Below are positions 15,566-24,929 of a stretch of 64,000 nt of DNA, piece after piece. The notes under the pieces were generated by a model. It saw nothing but the letters and a program-made list of their open reading frames with translations. It made no database searches and was not told the DNA's origin. The DNA is taken from positions 1-64,000 of the forward strand of contig CALJLN010000023.1 in assembly GCA_937982565.1 (NCBI GenBank), given 5' to 3'. Origin of the DNA: UBA2421 sp002343075. Lineage in GTDB: Bacteria > Planctomycetota > Phycisphaerae > Tepidisphaerales > Tepidisphaeraceae. How positions within the stretch are numbered: the stretch's first letter is position 1; the number at the start of each line of letters is the position of its first letter. Both the position numbers and the translations under genes were made by a program.

Positions 15566-16402
15566 CTAGTCTTGCGCTTTCAGGGTTGATAGGAGGGCCG
15601 TGCGTTCGTTTGCATCGAGTGGGACGAGGGTCACAGTCATCTCTCGTTCCCCGACCGTCACCGCCGCGAGTCGGACGGCCACGCCTCTGCTCGCACTCAC
15701 AGGGATGATCGCGCGCGCGTCCGCGGGAACCCCTTCGAGCGCGGCGAGCAACATTCTGGCGGCCATGACCTTTGCCAGAGCATCATTTGCTGCGCCGTAA
15801 CGGTCAAACCGCGCCTCGTCGCGCCATCCGCGAAGCTGATTCCGCACTGCCCCGGTCGCGCGATCAACCTGGCCCTGCCAAGCCGCCCGCGGAACGGTGA
15901 GTCGCCCCGCCTGCACCTTTTCCAGCGAAAGGTTGAGCGTGTCTCCCTTCTGCTCGAGTGCTGCATGCACGCTCGAAATGCAGTCGATCGGCCCCATCGT
16001 CGTCTCGGCGGCAAAGATCACGCGGCCCGGCTCGAAGCCGATCATCGGATGGCGCGCGTACCGCTCATAACTGCCGCGCACCGCGTTCAGTTCGGCCCAT
16101 TTCAGCAGGAACGCGTTTAACTCGTCTTGCGTAATCGTGAGCACATAGCGGGTCGTCATTGCGCCCGATGCTACTGTGGAGGCCTGCATCTCGGCGGCGA
16201 GGTTGCGCAGCTCGATGAGCTTGTCTTCCATGCGCTTGGCCGACTCCTCAAAATCGGCACTGGCCATGCTCGCAGGCCGATAGAACGACGGCTTGGCCTT
16301 CGCCATCGCCGCCACCACGCCCGCCAGAACCAGCGCAACCACGGCGATGATCCCCGTGGCAAGCAGCGTTTTCTTCTGCCATTTCTTCACAGTCACCTTC
16401 AT
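15566..16402 (-). CDS. Membrane-anchored protein of unknown function
   Basis: A 278-residue protein with one N-terminal membrane helix (TLLATGIIAVVALVLAGVVAAMA) after a short basic stretch, and an extracytoplasmic body with helices (FEESAKRMEDKLIELRNLAAEM) and beta-rich parts (YVLTITQDELNAFLLKWAEL). I do not recognise the family. Start MKVTVKKWQKK at 16402 is preferred to an in-frame ATG 33 bp upstream because it begins directly with the basic flank of the helix. It is divergent from the gene at 16532. Confidence 0.7.
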   Translation of the reverse strand: MKVTVKKWQKKTLLATGIIAVVALVLAGVVAAMAKAKPSFYRPASMASADFEESAKRMEDKLIELRNLAAEMQASTVASGAMTTRYVLTITQDELNAFLLKWAELNAVRGSYERYARHPMIGFEPGRVIFAAETTMGPIDCISSVHAALEQKGDTLNLSLEKVQAGRLTVPRAAWQGQVDRATGAVRNQLRGWRDEARFDRYGAANDALAKVMAARMLLAALEGVPADARAIIPVSASRGVAVRLAAVTVGEREMTVTLVPLDANERTALLSTLKAQD

Positions 16403-16531
16403 CCGCGGGGCGGATTCCCCCGGTCTAGCCCGCAAATTCGTTACGCGCCATCACAGAATGCACCTGTTGCTGTCGCGCCCGAAGCTTTCTCGGCGCGTTT
16501 GCCCCGCCGCGGGGTATAGATTCAATATCGC

Positions 16532-16957
16532 GTGTCGCCCGACATTTCCATTATCGCACGAGCCTACTGCCAGCGGGCGCGGCTGATCCGCAGGTCGCTC
16601 CTGGCCGCGCACCATTTGGCACCCATCGCGGCCTGCGATCGAGTGTTCGACCGCCTGCAGCCCGACCCGCGCGCCCAGTTAGCCGAAGCGGTGCTTGAGC
16701 GGCTTGATGGACCGATTCTGCGTTATTCGATGCGGCTCGAGTTGCTCGGTATCGCGCGGCGGCTTCGTCTCTCGCGGTTTGATGCATGCCTGATTATTGC
16801 CCAGGTGCAACATCGCGCCGCCAACGGCCCCGCGGCCCCAGTCTCGCCCCGGCCCAGCCAAGGCGCGCCCCGTCCGCTTCAGCGCTTTCTGCCGTTAGCG
16901 ATCGCTGGAATGATTCAGTTGGGCATTGTCGCCGCGGCCTGGGTAATTCTCTCGTAG
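16532..16957 (+). CDS. Hypothetical protein with C-terminal membrane helix
   Basis: A 141-residue protein with a GTG start. It has an Arg-rich helical N-terminal domain (ARAYCQRARLIRRSLLAAHH, LLGIARRLRLSRFDACLII), a Pro-rich linker (VSPRPSQGAPRPLQ) and a C-terminal hydrophobic segment (LPLAIAGMIQLGIVAAAWVIL). This layout suggests a tail-anchored membrane protein. No family recognised, no clear ribosome-binding site. Confidence 0.55.
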   Translation: MSPDISIIARAYCQRARLIRRSLLAAHHLAPIAACDRVFDRLQPDPRAQLAEAVLERLDGPILRYSMRLELLGIARRLRLSRFDACLIIAQVQHRAANGPAAPVSPRPSQGAPRPLQRFLPLAIAGMIQLGIVAAAWVILS

Positions 16958-17022
16958 CAGCATCCCCAACCCGGGTTACGCCTTTCAGAACTCGGGGCAT
17001 GCACCGGCTCTTCGCTTGAGCA

Positions 17023-17949
17023 TCAGACATACTCAAACTGTTCATTCAGCAGCACCGCCATGCCGAGCAGGGCCGCATGATCGCCCAAGGCGGCGGGGTG
17101 TATCTGCGCCGTGCCCCACGGCGTGCACGCTCTCCCGGCGGCAGCTTGCAGCGCGGGCATAATGACGTCGGCACTGCGCATGATTCCCCCGCCGACGATC
17201 ACCTGCTCGCAATCGAATTGATTGATCATCGAGGTCACGACCGCACCCCAAACCCCGATCGCGCGATCGCGCAGATCGTGTGCCAACGGATCGCTCTCAG
17301 CTGACTTGAAGATAGCGGCGTAGTCGAGCGTCTTTGTCTGCGAAAGCGGGCTTGCCGCAAATCGCTTGTCGGCCGCGGCAATCTGCGACATGGCGCTCAG
17401 GTGCTGCTGCGCCTCCGCGCATCCGCGCCCCCCGCACACGCAGGGGAAGCCGGCCGGGTCGATTACAAAATGCCCTGCGAGGTTGCCGGCCTGCGAATGC
17501 CTGCCGCGCAGCAACCGACCTTCGATCATGATGCTGGTGCCGATGCCCGTGCCGAGTGTAATCATGCCGACGTTTCGCCCGCCGCGGGCCGCACCGTGCT
17601 TCCACTCACCAAGCAGCGCCGCGTGTGCGTCGTTTTCGATCTTGATGGGCCTGCCAAACTTCGATTGCGACCACTGCTGGAAATCGATTTCGTGCAATCC
17701 TTCAAACTTCCCCTTCATCGAGACCATCACCCGCGCGTTGCGGGAGTCAATGAGCGTGGGCAGCGCCAGCCCAATGCCGGTCACGCCGGTCAGATCATAA
17801 CCACCGATGACGCCGGCGAGCCGTTCGAGCGCCGCCGCGGCGCCGCGGTGGCTGTGCGATTCGACAGACTGCACGCTGGAGACAGTTGCGCCGTCGACGA
17901 CGCCCACTTTGAGATTGGTGCCCCCCAGATCGACCGCGATGATGCTCAT
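17023..17949 (-). CDS. ROK-family sugar kinase (glucokinase-like)
   Basis: A 308-residue protein. IIAVDLGGTNLKVGVVDG is the N-terminal phosphate-binding motif, ENDAHAALLGEWKHGAARG and TLGTGIGTSIMIEGRLLRG are the central ROK motifs, and FPCVCGGRGCAEAQQHLSA carries the zinc-binding cysteines of ROK proteins. The family phosphorylates glucose, N-acetylhexosamines or related sugars in the cytoplasm. No DNA-binding domain is present, so it is a kinase rather than a repressor. The start MSIIAVDLGG is supported by GAGG upstream. Confidence 0.9.
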   Translation of the reverse strand: MSIIAVDLGGTNLKVGVVDGATVSSVQSVESHSHRGAAAALERLAGVIGGYDLTGVTGIGLALPTLIDSRNARVMVSMKGKFEGLHEIDFQQWSQSKFGRPIKIENDAHAALLGEWKHGAARGGRNVGMITLGTGIGTSIMIEGRLLRGRHSQAGNLAGHFVIDPAGFPCVCGGRGCAEAQQHLSAMSQIAAADKRFAASPLSQTKTLDYAAIFKSAESDPLAHDLRDRAIGVWGAVVTSMINQFDCEQVIVGGGIMRSADVIMPALQAAAGRACTPWGTAQIHPAALGDHAALLGMAVLLNEQFEYV

Positions 17950-18015
17950 GGTGTGCCTCGCTTCGGCGTCAGTACCAAACCGCAAGAGCACGGTTGGGCG
18001 CGCCGAAGCCGCATG

Positions 18016-20466
18016 TTACAGCAACACGTCGCGAAGCAAATGCTGGAGCAGGTTCTGGGGGTCGGGTTGCACCGGCTGGCTTGACGACCCATCGATGCGC
18101 GACGCGCCGAACGTTCCCGCCGGCCGAGACGACGCCGCTGTGACGACGACAAGCTGCGGCGCGTTGGCACCGCCTTCCCCGCTGACAAAGGTCGGCACCG
18201 GGCCGGATGCCGCCAGGCTCTTGAGCGCGATGGCGACCGCAGTCTTGCCCGCCGCCCGCTGCGACTTGAGATATTCGGTGAGGCTCACTTCGTACCATTT
18301 GCTGGTGGTGTTGGCGACCGTGATCTGTCCAAGCTTCGACCCGGTTGCGGGCTTGTTGCTGAACTTGATGCTGCTCTCGCCCCAGGTGGTGTTGCTGACT
18401 GCGTAGACGCCGACGTTGATGTTTGTCTGGCCGGTGTTATCGAGCTTGCCATAGATTCGCAGCTTGGCGCTGGTGATGTTTCCCGACGGGAGCGACGACA
18501 GCGCGAATCGCAGATGTGCCTCACGATTGAAGCCGCTGTTGGCCCCGCCGCTTACTTTGGTTTGCAGCGTGGAGGTATTGCCGTAGTTGCTGTCACGGTA
18601 TGTCCCATCGCGCACGGTGGCGTCGGCGGCGGTCACGAGCTTCGTGGTAACCGCACTTGCCGGCGGCGGCGTGGTGGTTCCGTTCAGCGAATATTGCGCG
18701 GTGATCGTTCGTTCGGTGCCGGTGGCGCTAATGGCATGGCTCGCCGCCCCGCCGTCCGACCAACTGACGAACTTGTACGTCTTACCGCCAACCACCTGCG
18801 TGAGCGGCGCGCTCAGCGTGTACGGCGTGTTACCCGTCACGCGCAGCACACTCCCCGCCGTGACGGTTTGCGTGTCCAGCGAGAGCTTGATACCGGCAAT
18901 GTTGCTGGCGAGAGTGAGATTGCCCACCTGCGCGCGAACGTCATTAAAAATAGACCGCTGAACACCATCCGAATCGGTCGCGGTGAGAATGATCCGGTAG
19001 AACCGATCGGGGTCTTTACTGTTGAGGTGGTTGGCAGTGAACGAACCGCCCGTGCCCGACAGATTGCTGATGATCGTGGTAGCCGTCTGGTTGGAATAGT
19101 GCACCACCGACCACTTAAGACTTGACCCCCCGAGCGCACCATCTTCAGCATCCATCGCCCCGCCGGCAAAGGTGATGTTATCGCCGTGCTTGAAGCTCTT
19201 GCCGATGAAGGGATCGCTGATTGACACCTGCGGGGCCGCACTGCCTACCACGATCGGGTAGGAGGCAGTTTTGCTCGCGCCCTTGCTGTCGGTGACCGTG
19301 AGCACAGCGGTGTATGCGGCCGATTGAGCGTATGTTTTTGTCACGACCGACCCGGTTGCCGTCGTGCCATCGCCGAAGCTCCACCGGTAGCTCAGTGCAT
19401 CGCCATCGACATCGGTGCTGCCTCGCCCATCAAATTGAATCGTACGAGCCGAAGCAGCGCCGATGGTCTTTGCATCCGCTGCGGCGAAGGGTGCGCGGTT
19501 GGGGTCGCCGGCGCGGGTCACACCGGTATACGGCGTGCGCGTCACGACATCCCACACCGCATCCTGCAATGCGTTGCGCATGGCGGTGGGGATGGAGTTG
19601 CTCCCGCCGTAGCTTGCGGGCACACCCAGGCCATTTGGGTTTTCGCCGTAGATGGTTGCGAAAAAGGTCAGTCCGGTGATGTAGGTGCCAAAGTTGGTGA
19701 AGTGGGATTGATCGGAATAGATCTGGTTAATGCTGCTCAGCCCGGGAATCTCGCCGCGCTTGATGCGCGCATCGACTTCATACATCACATCGCCCACAGG
19801 AATGAGCTTGACCGGCTTACTCCCTGCCGCCTGCTCTCGGCGTAGCTCGCCGACGAGTTCATTAAAGTAGTCTCGTGCGAAGACCGAAAGATTGTCGCCG
19901 TAGTTATACGCGCGGTTGTACCGGGTCGGGTAATCGATGCCTGCGAACGATCCATCGGGGTTAATGCCCCGCCGGGGGGTCCGCTGGAGGATAAACGGCT
20001 GCACATTGGGGCTTTTCTGGCGCGCTAAGTTGATCAGGTTCAATGCGTTAGCGATATCCCCCTGCCCGTCGGCCTGATACATGTCGCGGTCGGTGGGGTT
20101 GAGGGTGATGGCGTCCCAGGTGTAGTTTCGCAGGGCATTGCCATATTGGTTGTAGGGTGCCTGAGTAAAGCCGGAACTCGGATTTTGCCAGATTGTACTG
20201 ATCGGCGACCCCAGGATGGTCTGCCGGCCCCAGATGTGGTCGTGTCCCCTGCTCGTGGCTAGTTCGTCAAACGCAGCATACTTGACCTGATCGGTCATGC
20301 TGTTGCCCATCATGTATAAACGCATGGTGGACAACATCTTGCGCTGTTCGAGTTGCTCGATAGCGACGGCGGTGCGGGAGGGAGTAGCGGGCAAAACAGA
20401 CCTCACAAGTCGAGTTTGGAGCAGCAAAACCAAAAGAAGGCAAGAATCTGCCTTCAGTCGCGGCAT
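18016..20466 (-). CDS. Large secreted protein: SGNH-like, PKD and DNRLRE domains
   Basis: An 816-residue exported protein. The N-terminus has IEQLEQRKMLS (residues about 36-46), the LEPR-type signal seen on many planctomycete surface proteins. Residues 50-310 resemble an SGNH-like hydrolase (LYMMGNSMTDQVKYAAFDELA; QSHFTNFGTYITGLTFFATIYG, with a histidine where the catalytic base is expected). A PKD domain (about 330-410: FDGRGSTDVDGDALSYRWSFGDG) and a DNRLRE-type carbohydrate-binding module (about 615-790) follow. Possible function: esterase or glycan-acting enzyme at the cell surface. The neighbouring sugar kinase fits glycan use but does not prove it. Confidence 0.75.
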   Translation of the reverse strand: MPRLKADSCLLLVLLLQTRLVRSVLPATPSRTAVAIEQLEQRKMLSTMRLYMMGNSMTDQVKYAAFDELATSRGHDHIWGRQTILGSPISTIWQNPSSGFTQAPYNQYGNALRNYTWDAITLNPTDRDMYQADGQGDIANALNLINLARQKSPNVQPFILQRTPRRGINPDGSFAGIDYPTRYNRAYNYGDNLSVFARDYFNELVGELRREQAAGSKPVKLIPVGDVMYEVDARIKRGEIPGLSSINQIYSDQSHFTNFGTYITGLTFFATIYGENPNGLGVPASYGGSNSIPTAMRNALQDAVWDVVTRTPYTGVTRAGDPNRAPFAAADAKTIGAASARTIQFDGRGSTDVDGDALSYRWSFGDGTTATGSVVTKTYAQSAAYTAVLTVTDSKGASKTASYPIVVGSAAPQVSISDPFIGKSFKHGDNITFAGGAMDAEDGALGGSSLKWSVVHYSNQTATTIISNLSGTGGSFTANHLNSKDPDRFYRIILTATDSDGVQRSIFNDVRAQVGNLTLASNIAGIKLSLDTQTVTAGSVLRVTGNTPYTLSAPLTQVVGGKTYKFVSWSDGGAASHAISATGTERTITAQYSLNGTTTPPPASAVTTKLVTAADATVRDGTYRDSNYGNTSTLQTKVSGGANSGFNREAHLRFALSSLPSGNITSAKLRIYGKLDNTGQTNINVGVYAVSNTTWGESSIKFSNKPATGSKLGQITVANTTSKWYEVSLTEYLKSQRAAGKTAVAIALKSLAASGPVPTFVSGEGGANAPQLVVVTAASSRPAGTFGASRIDGSSSQPVQPDPQNLLQHLLRDVLL

Positions 20467-20726
20467 TCTAGCGAAGCCGGCGGCCGGGTCATGAAATTTT
20501 TGTAGAAAAACAAATCAATTTCGACCCGCCCGCAGCTCACCCGATTTATGTGATTTTTTCCACAAAATTCATGGTTTTTGCTTGCGAGGCGAATAGTCGA
20601 GGGGTGTAATACATGGTGATTGGGGCGTTCCAATTCGGCGTCTGCTTGCAGGCGTCAGCACATCAACCGTCACGTCGTGCACATCGCCCCTGTGTTTTCT
20701 CCACATCTCATGTGGAAGGGAGAGTT
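20467..20726. other. Divergent intergenic region with palindrome
   Basis: Region between the outward-facing SGNH gene and the DUF4394 gene. It is AT-rich near 20500-20580. CCACATCTCATGTGG (20701-20715) is a near-palindrome immediately before the ribosome-binding site of the next gene and could be an operator or a small hairpin. No clear promoter consensus. Confidence 0.4.
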
Positions 20727-21650
20727 ATGAATCGTCCCATGTTACGCGCCGCTGCGCTGTCAGCGGTCGCTTCTCTCGGTCTGGCCTCGGCGGCGCAGGC
20801 GGAATTGATCTACGGCATGACCGCTGCCAACAGCCTCAGCACGTCACCCGGGCTGGGCCTCGTGTCGTTCGATAGTGCCACTCCGGGCACCATCAATACA
20901 ATCGGTGCGTTCACCGGTGTGGTCGCTGGCCAGAGCGTGCGCAGCATCGATTTCCGTCCCGCCACCGGCGAACTGTGGGCCTTGAGTACCGGAACAGCTG
21001 GTGCCGCACAGTTGTACACCGTGGACCTCGGCACCGCAGCCTTGACCCCCGTAGGTGCTGGCTTGACGCTTACCGGCGCCACCAGCGTCGTTGCGGAAAT
21101 GGACTTCAACCCTGCGGTTGACCGTATCCGCATCGTTACTTCCAACACGGCCGGCAGCAACAATTTCCGCGCCAACCCGAATGATGGCGCGCTGGTCGCA
21201 GTTGACTCAACGCTCGCACCTGCGACGCTGGTCATCGGCGCAGCCTACTCCAACAATGTTCCCGGCGCGCCTGGTGGAACCACGCTTTACGCGTGGGACT
21301 ACACCAACGATGCGCTCGTGACCATCGGCGGAATCAATGGCACGCCAAGCCCAAATCTGGGCGCTGTCACCAACGTGAATGTCCCGGCTGGGTTTCTTAC
21401 GTTCAATGCCGGTTTCGGCATGGATATCAGCGGCGCAACCAACACGCTGTATGCGACGCGCGATAATCCGGTGAACGGCGCGTCCATGAACCTGATCACC
21501 CGCAACCTGACGACGGGTGCAATCACGCCGCTGGGCGACTACCCAGCGGGCGTGTTCATTTCCGACATCTCCGTGGTCGTCCCCGAACCCACCACACTCG
21601 GCCTGGCCGGTGTGGCGGCAATGGGACTGCTGCGCCGTCGGCGCGCCTAG
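20727..21650 (+). CDS. DUF4394 protein with PEP-CTERM signal
   Basis: A 307-residue secreted protein. It has a signal peptide (LRAAALSAVASLGLASAAQA), then DUF4394, a beta-propeller-like domain (IDFRPATGELWALSTGTAG, MDFNPAVDRIRIVT, SNNFRANPNDGALVAVD), and a C-terminal VPEPTTLGLAGVAAMGLLRRRRA sorting signal. The ATG at 20727 is preferred because GGGAGAG lies just before it; the frame stays open upstream without a plausible start. A strong terminator follows at 21709-21748, so it is probably a single-gene unit. Confidence 0.9.
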   Translation: MNRPMLRAAALSAVASLGLASAAQAELIYGMTAANSLSTSPGLGLVSFDSATPGTINTIGAFTGVVAGQSVRSIDFRPATGELWALSTGTAGAAQLYTVDLGTAALTPVGAGLTLTGATSVVAEMDFNPAVDRIRIVTSNTAGSNNFRANPNDGALVAVDSTLAPATLVIGAAYSNNVPGAPGGTTLYAWDYTNDALVTIGGINGTPSPNLGAVTNVNVPAGFLTFNAGFGMDISGATNTLYATRDNPVNGASMNLITRNLTTGAITPLGDYPAGVFISDISVVVPEPTTLGLAGVAAMGLLRRRRA

Positions 21651-21708
21651 ACCCTTTTTGTTCATCTGAAAACGGATTACACGCAGATTCTCTAAGTTTG
21701 ACTTGAAC

Positions 21709-21748
21709 CAGCGGCAGGGTGCCAGAACCCCTGCCGCTGATTTTTTTT
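21709..21748 (+). terminator. Rho-independent terminator
   Basis: An 11-bp perfect stem (CAGCGGCAGGG at 21709-21719 with 21729-21739), a 9-nt loop and then a run of eight T. Ends the DUF4394 transcript. Confidence 0.9.
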
Positions 21749-22005
21749 GGCTCATCTCTCCCCTTATCGCCACCGCTATCTCAAGGAACTGTGCGAAGAC
21801 CCCCCGCCCCGCCGCCTCTGACACACATGACACGCACATCCCTCCGACTGTCGTTTTGGCACCCGATGATGCGTCGGCGAAAACTGCGTCTGCCCCGTAA
21901 ACATCTGTTATAAAACGGCTTACGATCGGCCGAAGACAGTGGCACGGCATTTGTTTCCCCATCACCAGCCTGCAAGTTGTGGGTGGATTTAATCGGAGCA
22001 ATCTC

Positions 22006-23925
22006 ATGGCAAAAATCATCGGTATCGATCTCGGCACCACCAATTCTGTTGTTGCAGTCATGGAAGGCGATCAGCCCAAGGTGTTGATTAACTCCGCGGG
22101 AAGCCGACTGACCCCATCTGTGGTCGCGTTTACAAACAAGGGTGAGCGCCTTGTCGGAACCACCGCGCGGCATCAGCAGGTCACCAACCCCAAGAACACC
22201 ATCTTCAGCATCAAGCGGTTCATCGGCCGACGGCATAACGAGGTCGCGCAGGAAGAGAAGATGGTGCCCTACGAAATCCTCGGCGGCAGTGAAGACTACG
22301 TGAAGGTGAAAGTGCAGGGCAAGGAATACACCCCCGAAGAAGTCAGCGCCTTCATCCTCATGGATCTAAAGAAGACCGCGGAAGACTATCTCGGCGAAAA
22401 GGTCGTCGAGGCCGTGATTACCGTCCCGGCCTATTTCAACGACGCCCAGCGGCAGGCCACCAAGAACGCCGGCGAAATTGCCGGATTGAAAGTGCTGCGC
22501 GTCCTGCCCGAACCCACCGCTGCGGCGCTGGCGTATGGGATGGACAAGAAGAAGAACGAAAAAATCCTCGTGTTCGACCTCGGCGGTGGCACGTTTGACG
22601 TGAGCGTGCTCGATGTCGGTGACGGCGTGTTTGAAGTGCTCAGCATCGCCGGCAACACCCATCTCGGCGGCGACGACTTCGATGAAGAACTGATCAACTT
22701 CCTCGCCGAGGAGTTCCGCAAGCAGGAAGGCATCGATCTTCGCAAGGATGCCATGGCCTTGCAGCGGCTGAAGGAATCGGCGGAGAAGGCAAAAATCGAA
22801 CTTTCAACCGCGATGGAAACGACAGTCAATCTGCCATTCATCACCGCAGACCAGAACGGGCCAAAGCACCTGCAGACCACGATCACTCGCGCGAAGTTTG
22901 AGCAGATCATCACGGCGCTGGTCGAAAAGACGCGCCAGCCGGTGCTGGATGCGCTCAAAGACGCCAAGCTCGAAGCCGGGAAGATTGATGAAGTCGTGCT
23001 GGTCGGCGGGAGCACGCGCGTCCCGCTCGTGCAGCGGCTGGTGAAGGAGCTTTTTAACGGTAAAGAACCAAACCGCACCGTCAACCCCGACGAAGTCGTC
23101 GCGATCGGTGCCGCGATTCAAGGCGCGATCGCCAAGGGCGATGTAAAGGACATTCTAGTCCTCGATGCCACGCCGCTGAGTCTCGGCGTGGAAACCCTCG
23201 GCGGGGTGATGACCACCCTGATCTCGCGCAACACCACGATTCCCACGAGCAAGAGCGAGACATTCTCCACCGCGGCTGATAACCAGAGTGCGGTGACGAT
23301 TAACGTGCTGCAGGGTGAACGACAGTTTGCCAAGGACAACCGCCTGCTCGGTACGTTTAACCTCGAGGGCATCGCGCCCGCCCCGCGCGGCATGCCGCAG
23401 ATCGAAGTGACGTTTAACATCGATGTCAATGGCATTCTCAATGTCAGTGCCAAGGACAAGGCCACCGGTAAGGAGAACAAAGTCTCCATCCAGAACTCCG
23501 GCGGGCTGAGCAAGGATGAAGTCGAGAAGATGAAGCGCGACGCCGAGGCCCATGAAGCCGAAGACAAGAAGCGTCGCGAGGCCATCGATGTGAAGAACCA
23601 GGCCGAGCAGTTGATCTACACGACCGAGAAGGCACTGAAAGACCACGGCGAGAAAGTGGCCGCTGAGGTGCGAAGTGAAATCGAGTCGTCGATCAACAAT
23701 CTCAAGGATGCCGTCAAGGCCGACGACGCCGAGCGCATCAAGAAGAGCATGGACGCGCTGCAACAGGCAAGCATGAAGCTCGGCGAAGCGATGTACGCGC
23801 AGCAACCCGGCCAACCCGGCGCCGCTGCGGGTGCGGCCCCGGAAGCTCAGACCGATCGCGGAACGGGCGACGCCAAGAAGAAGGACGACGACGTCATCGA
23901 TGCAGAGTACGAAGTGAAAGAGTAA
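22006..23925 (+). CDS. dnaK: Chaperone DnaK (Hsp70)
   Basis: A 639-residue ATP-dependent chaperone. MAKIIGIDLGTTNSVVAVM opens the ATPase domain; VITVPAYFNDAQRQATKNAG, LPEPTAAALAYG and VFDLGGGTFDVSVLD are its phosphate motifs. The substrate-binding domain follows (DATPLSLGVETLGGVMTTLI), and the tail ends DDDVIDAEYEVKE. The start at 22006 has CGGAG eight bases upstream; the frame from 21979 has none. No grpE or dnaJ is adjacent, and I found no CIRCE element in the 355-bp upstream region. Confidence 0.98.
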   Translation: MAKIIGIDLGTTNSVVAVMEGDQPKVLINSAGSRLTPSVVAFTNKGERLVGTTARHQQVTNPKNTIFSIKRFIGRRHNEVAQEEKMVPYEILGGSEDYVKVKVQGKEYTPEEVSAFILMDLKKTAEDYLGEKVVEAVITVPAYFNDAQRQATKNAGEIAGLKVLRVLPEPTAAALAYGMDKKKNEKILVFDLGGGTFDVSVLDVGDGVFEVLSIAGNTHLGGDDFDEELINFLAEEFRKQEGIDLRKDAMALQRLKESAEKAKIELSTAMETTVNLPFITADQNGPKHLQTTITRAKFEQIITALVEKTRQPVLDALKDAKLEAGKIDEVVLVGGSTRVPLVQRLVKELFNGKEPNRTVNPDEVVAIGAAIQGAIAKGDVKDILVLDATPLSLGVETLGGVMTTLISRNTTIPTSKSETFSTAADNQSAVTINVLQGERQFAKDNRLLGTFNLEGIAPAPRGMPQIEVTFNIDVNGILNVSAKDKATGKENKVSIQNSGGLSKDEVEKMKRDAEAHEAEDKKRREAIDVKNQAEQLIYTTEKALKDHGEKVAAEVRSEIESSINNLKDAVKADDAERIKKSMDALQQASMKLGEAMYAQQPGQPGAAAGAAPEAQTDRGTGDAKKKDDDVIDAEYEVKE

Positions 23926-23951
23926 GCGTCGAGCCTCGCATCCAGAAAACA

Positions 23952-23987
23952 AAATCAGCCGCTACGCTTCGGCGTGGCGGCTGATTT
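23952..23987. terminator. Bidirectional terminator after dnaK
   Basis: The stem AAATCAGCCGC-T-ACGC closed by a TTCG tetraloop pairs with 23972-23987 and has A/T runs on both sides. It serves dnaK on the plus strand and the convergent lipoprotein gene on the minus strand. Confidence 0.85.
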
Positions 23988-24024
23988 CTTGTTTGTGTGC
24001 GGAAAGGCTGCGAAGTTGGTCGCG

Positions 24025-24534
24025 CTAGAAGTACTGCATGCTGATCGTCAGCTCCGCCCCTTCGGCAGGGAGCGTGAAGATCGATTCCTTGAAAGTCGCC
24101 GATCGGAACCGAGGCTTGGGATTATTCGTCACGCCGTACCCCTCCTTCGGAATGCCGAGCAGATTGGTGTCCATCGTATTGCTGTTGTTCTCGTCGTGCA
24201 GAACCGACGCGCCATACTCCCCCGGCGGGAGCTGGGCGACGAAGACGATGGTGTCGGTGTCGATTTGAGTCACCTGCCAGTTGACTGACTTGCTCTCGTC
24301 GCTGGGGAAGCCGGCTTTGGTCTTAAAAACACCAAAAATAAGCTGCCCGTCTCGGCTGCGAAGGTCTGTCACCTGAATCGTCAACTTCACCGCCGCCGCT
24401 TGCTCACCCGAGGGCACGGCGGGTGTGGGTTGTGGTGCGGCGGAAGTGCTCTCCGGCGCACAGCCGCTATCGGCCAGGATTGGCAGCACTGCGAAGAGGG
24501 TTGCGAGGAGCCGACCGGCGGGAATTCTGAACAT
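24025..24534 (-). CDS. DUF2141 lipoprotein
   Basis: A 169-residue exported protein with lipobox LADSGC (Cys about residue 25), a Pro/Ala-rich linker and a DUF2141 domain: QLIFGVFKTKAGFPSD, LPPGEYGASVLHDENNSNTMDTNLLGIPKEGYGVTNN and KPRFRSATF. These proteins are small beta-sandwich envelope proteins of unknown role. It converges on dnaK across a shared terminator. Confidence 0.9.
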   Translation of the reverse strand: MFRIPAGRLLATLFAVLPILADSGCAPESTSAAPQPTPAVPSGEQAAAVKLTIQVTDLRSRDGQLIFGVFKTKAGFPSDESKSVNWQVTQIDTDTIVFVAQLPPGEYGASVLHDENNSNTMDTNLLGIPKEGYGVTNNPKPRFRSATFKESIFTLPAEGAELTISMQYF

Positions 24535-24634
24535 CGCGGGGTATATATCGACAGATGTCGATCAACGCCAGCAACGCCGACGAATCCCCCCTCACGTAAC
24601 CGCTACAGGCGATGAAAAATCGCCGAAAATTTGT

Positions 24635-24663
24635 TTGACTTTAACCAAACATAATCCTAACAT
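24635..24663 (+). promoter_or_regulatory. Possible sigma-70-type promoter
   Basis: TTGACT (24635-24640), a 17-nt spacer and TAACAT (24658-24663). Spacing is ideal, the -10 box matches in four of six positions. If used, it starts a leader of about 260 nt that contains the repeat at 24790-24868 before the gene at 24930. Confidence 0.35.
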
Positions 24664-24789
24664 GTTTTGGGAATTGCAGGCCGTTCCGTTTCACGATTGC
24701 GCCCCGGCCGGGTGGGATCAAGCACATCGGCTCCAATTCCTCGCCGGTGTGTGTTACCCGATATGAGGCCAGGTTGAGGGGCCCAATAT

Positions 24790-24868
24790 GGGCTCAATCG
24801 GGACTCAACCCGGACCAATCGGGACCGCAACAGGGCCAAACGGGACCCATTTGGAACCAGCCGGGACC
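24790..24868. repeat. Degenerate GGGACC repeat with 10-11 bp period
   Basis: Eight copies of a GGGACC-like hexamer (GGGCTC, GGGACT, CGGACC, GGGACC, AGGGCC, GGGACC, GGAACC, GGGACC) begin at about 24790, 24800, 24811, 24821, 24832, 24842, 24853 and 24863, one per turn of B-DNA. The copies lie on one face of the helix, as in a protein-binding array. In one reading frame they also give four 7-residue units of the type GPIGTAT, but that frame is not supported by a start site. Confidence 0.7.
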
Positions 24869-24929
24869 CGGTTTTTGGGAGACGACCAACTTCCGATTTC
24901 GACAGTAAACCCTTTTGAATGGAGGACTT

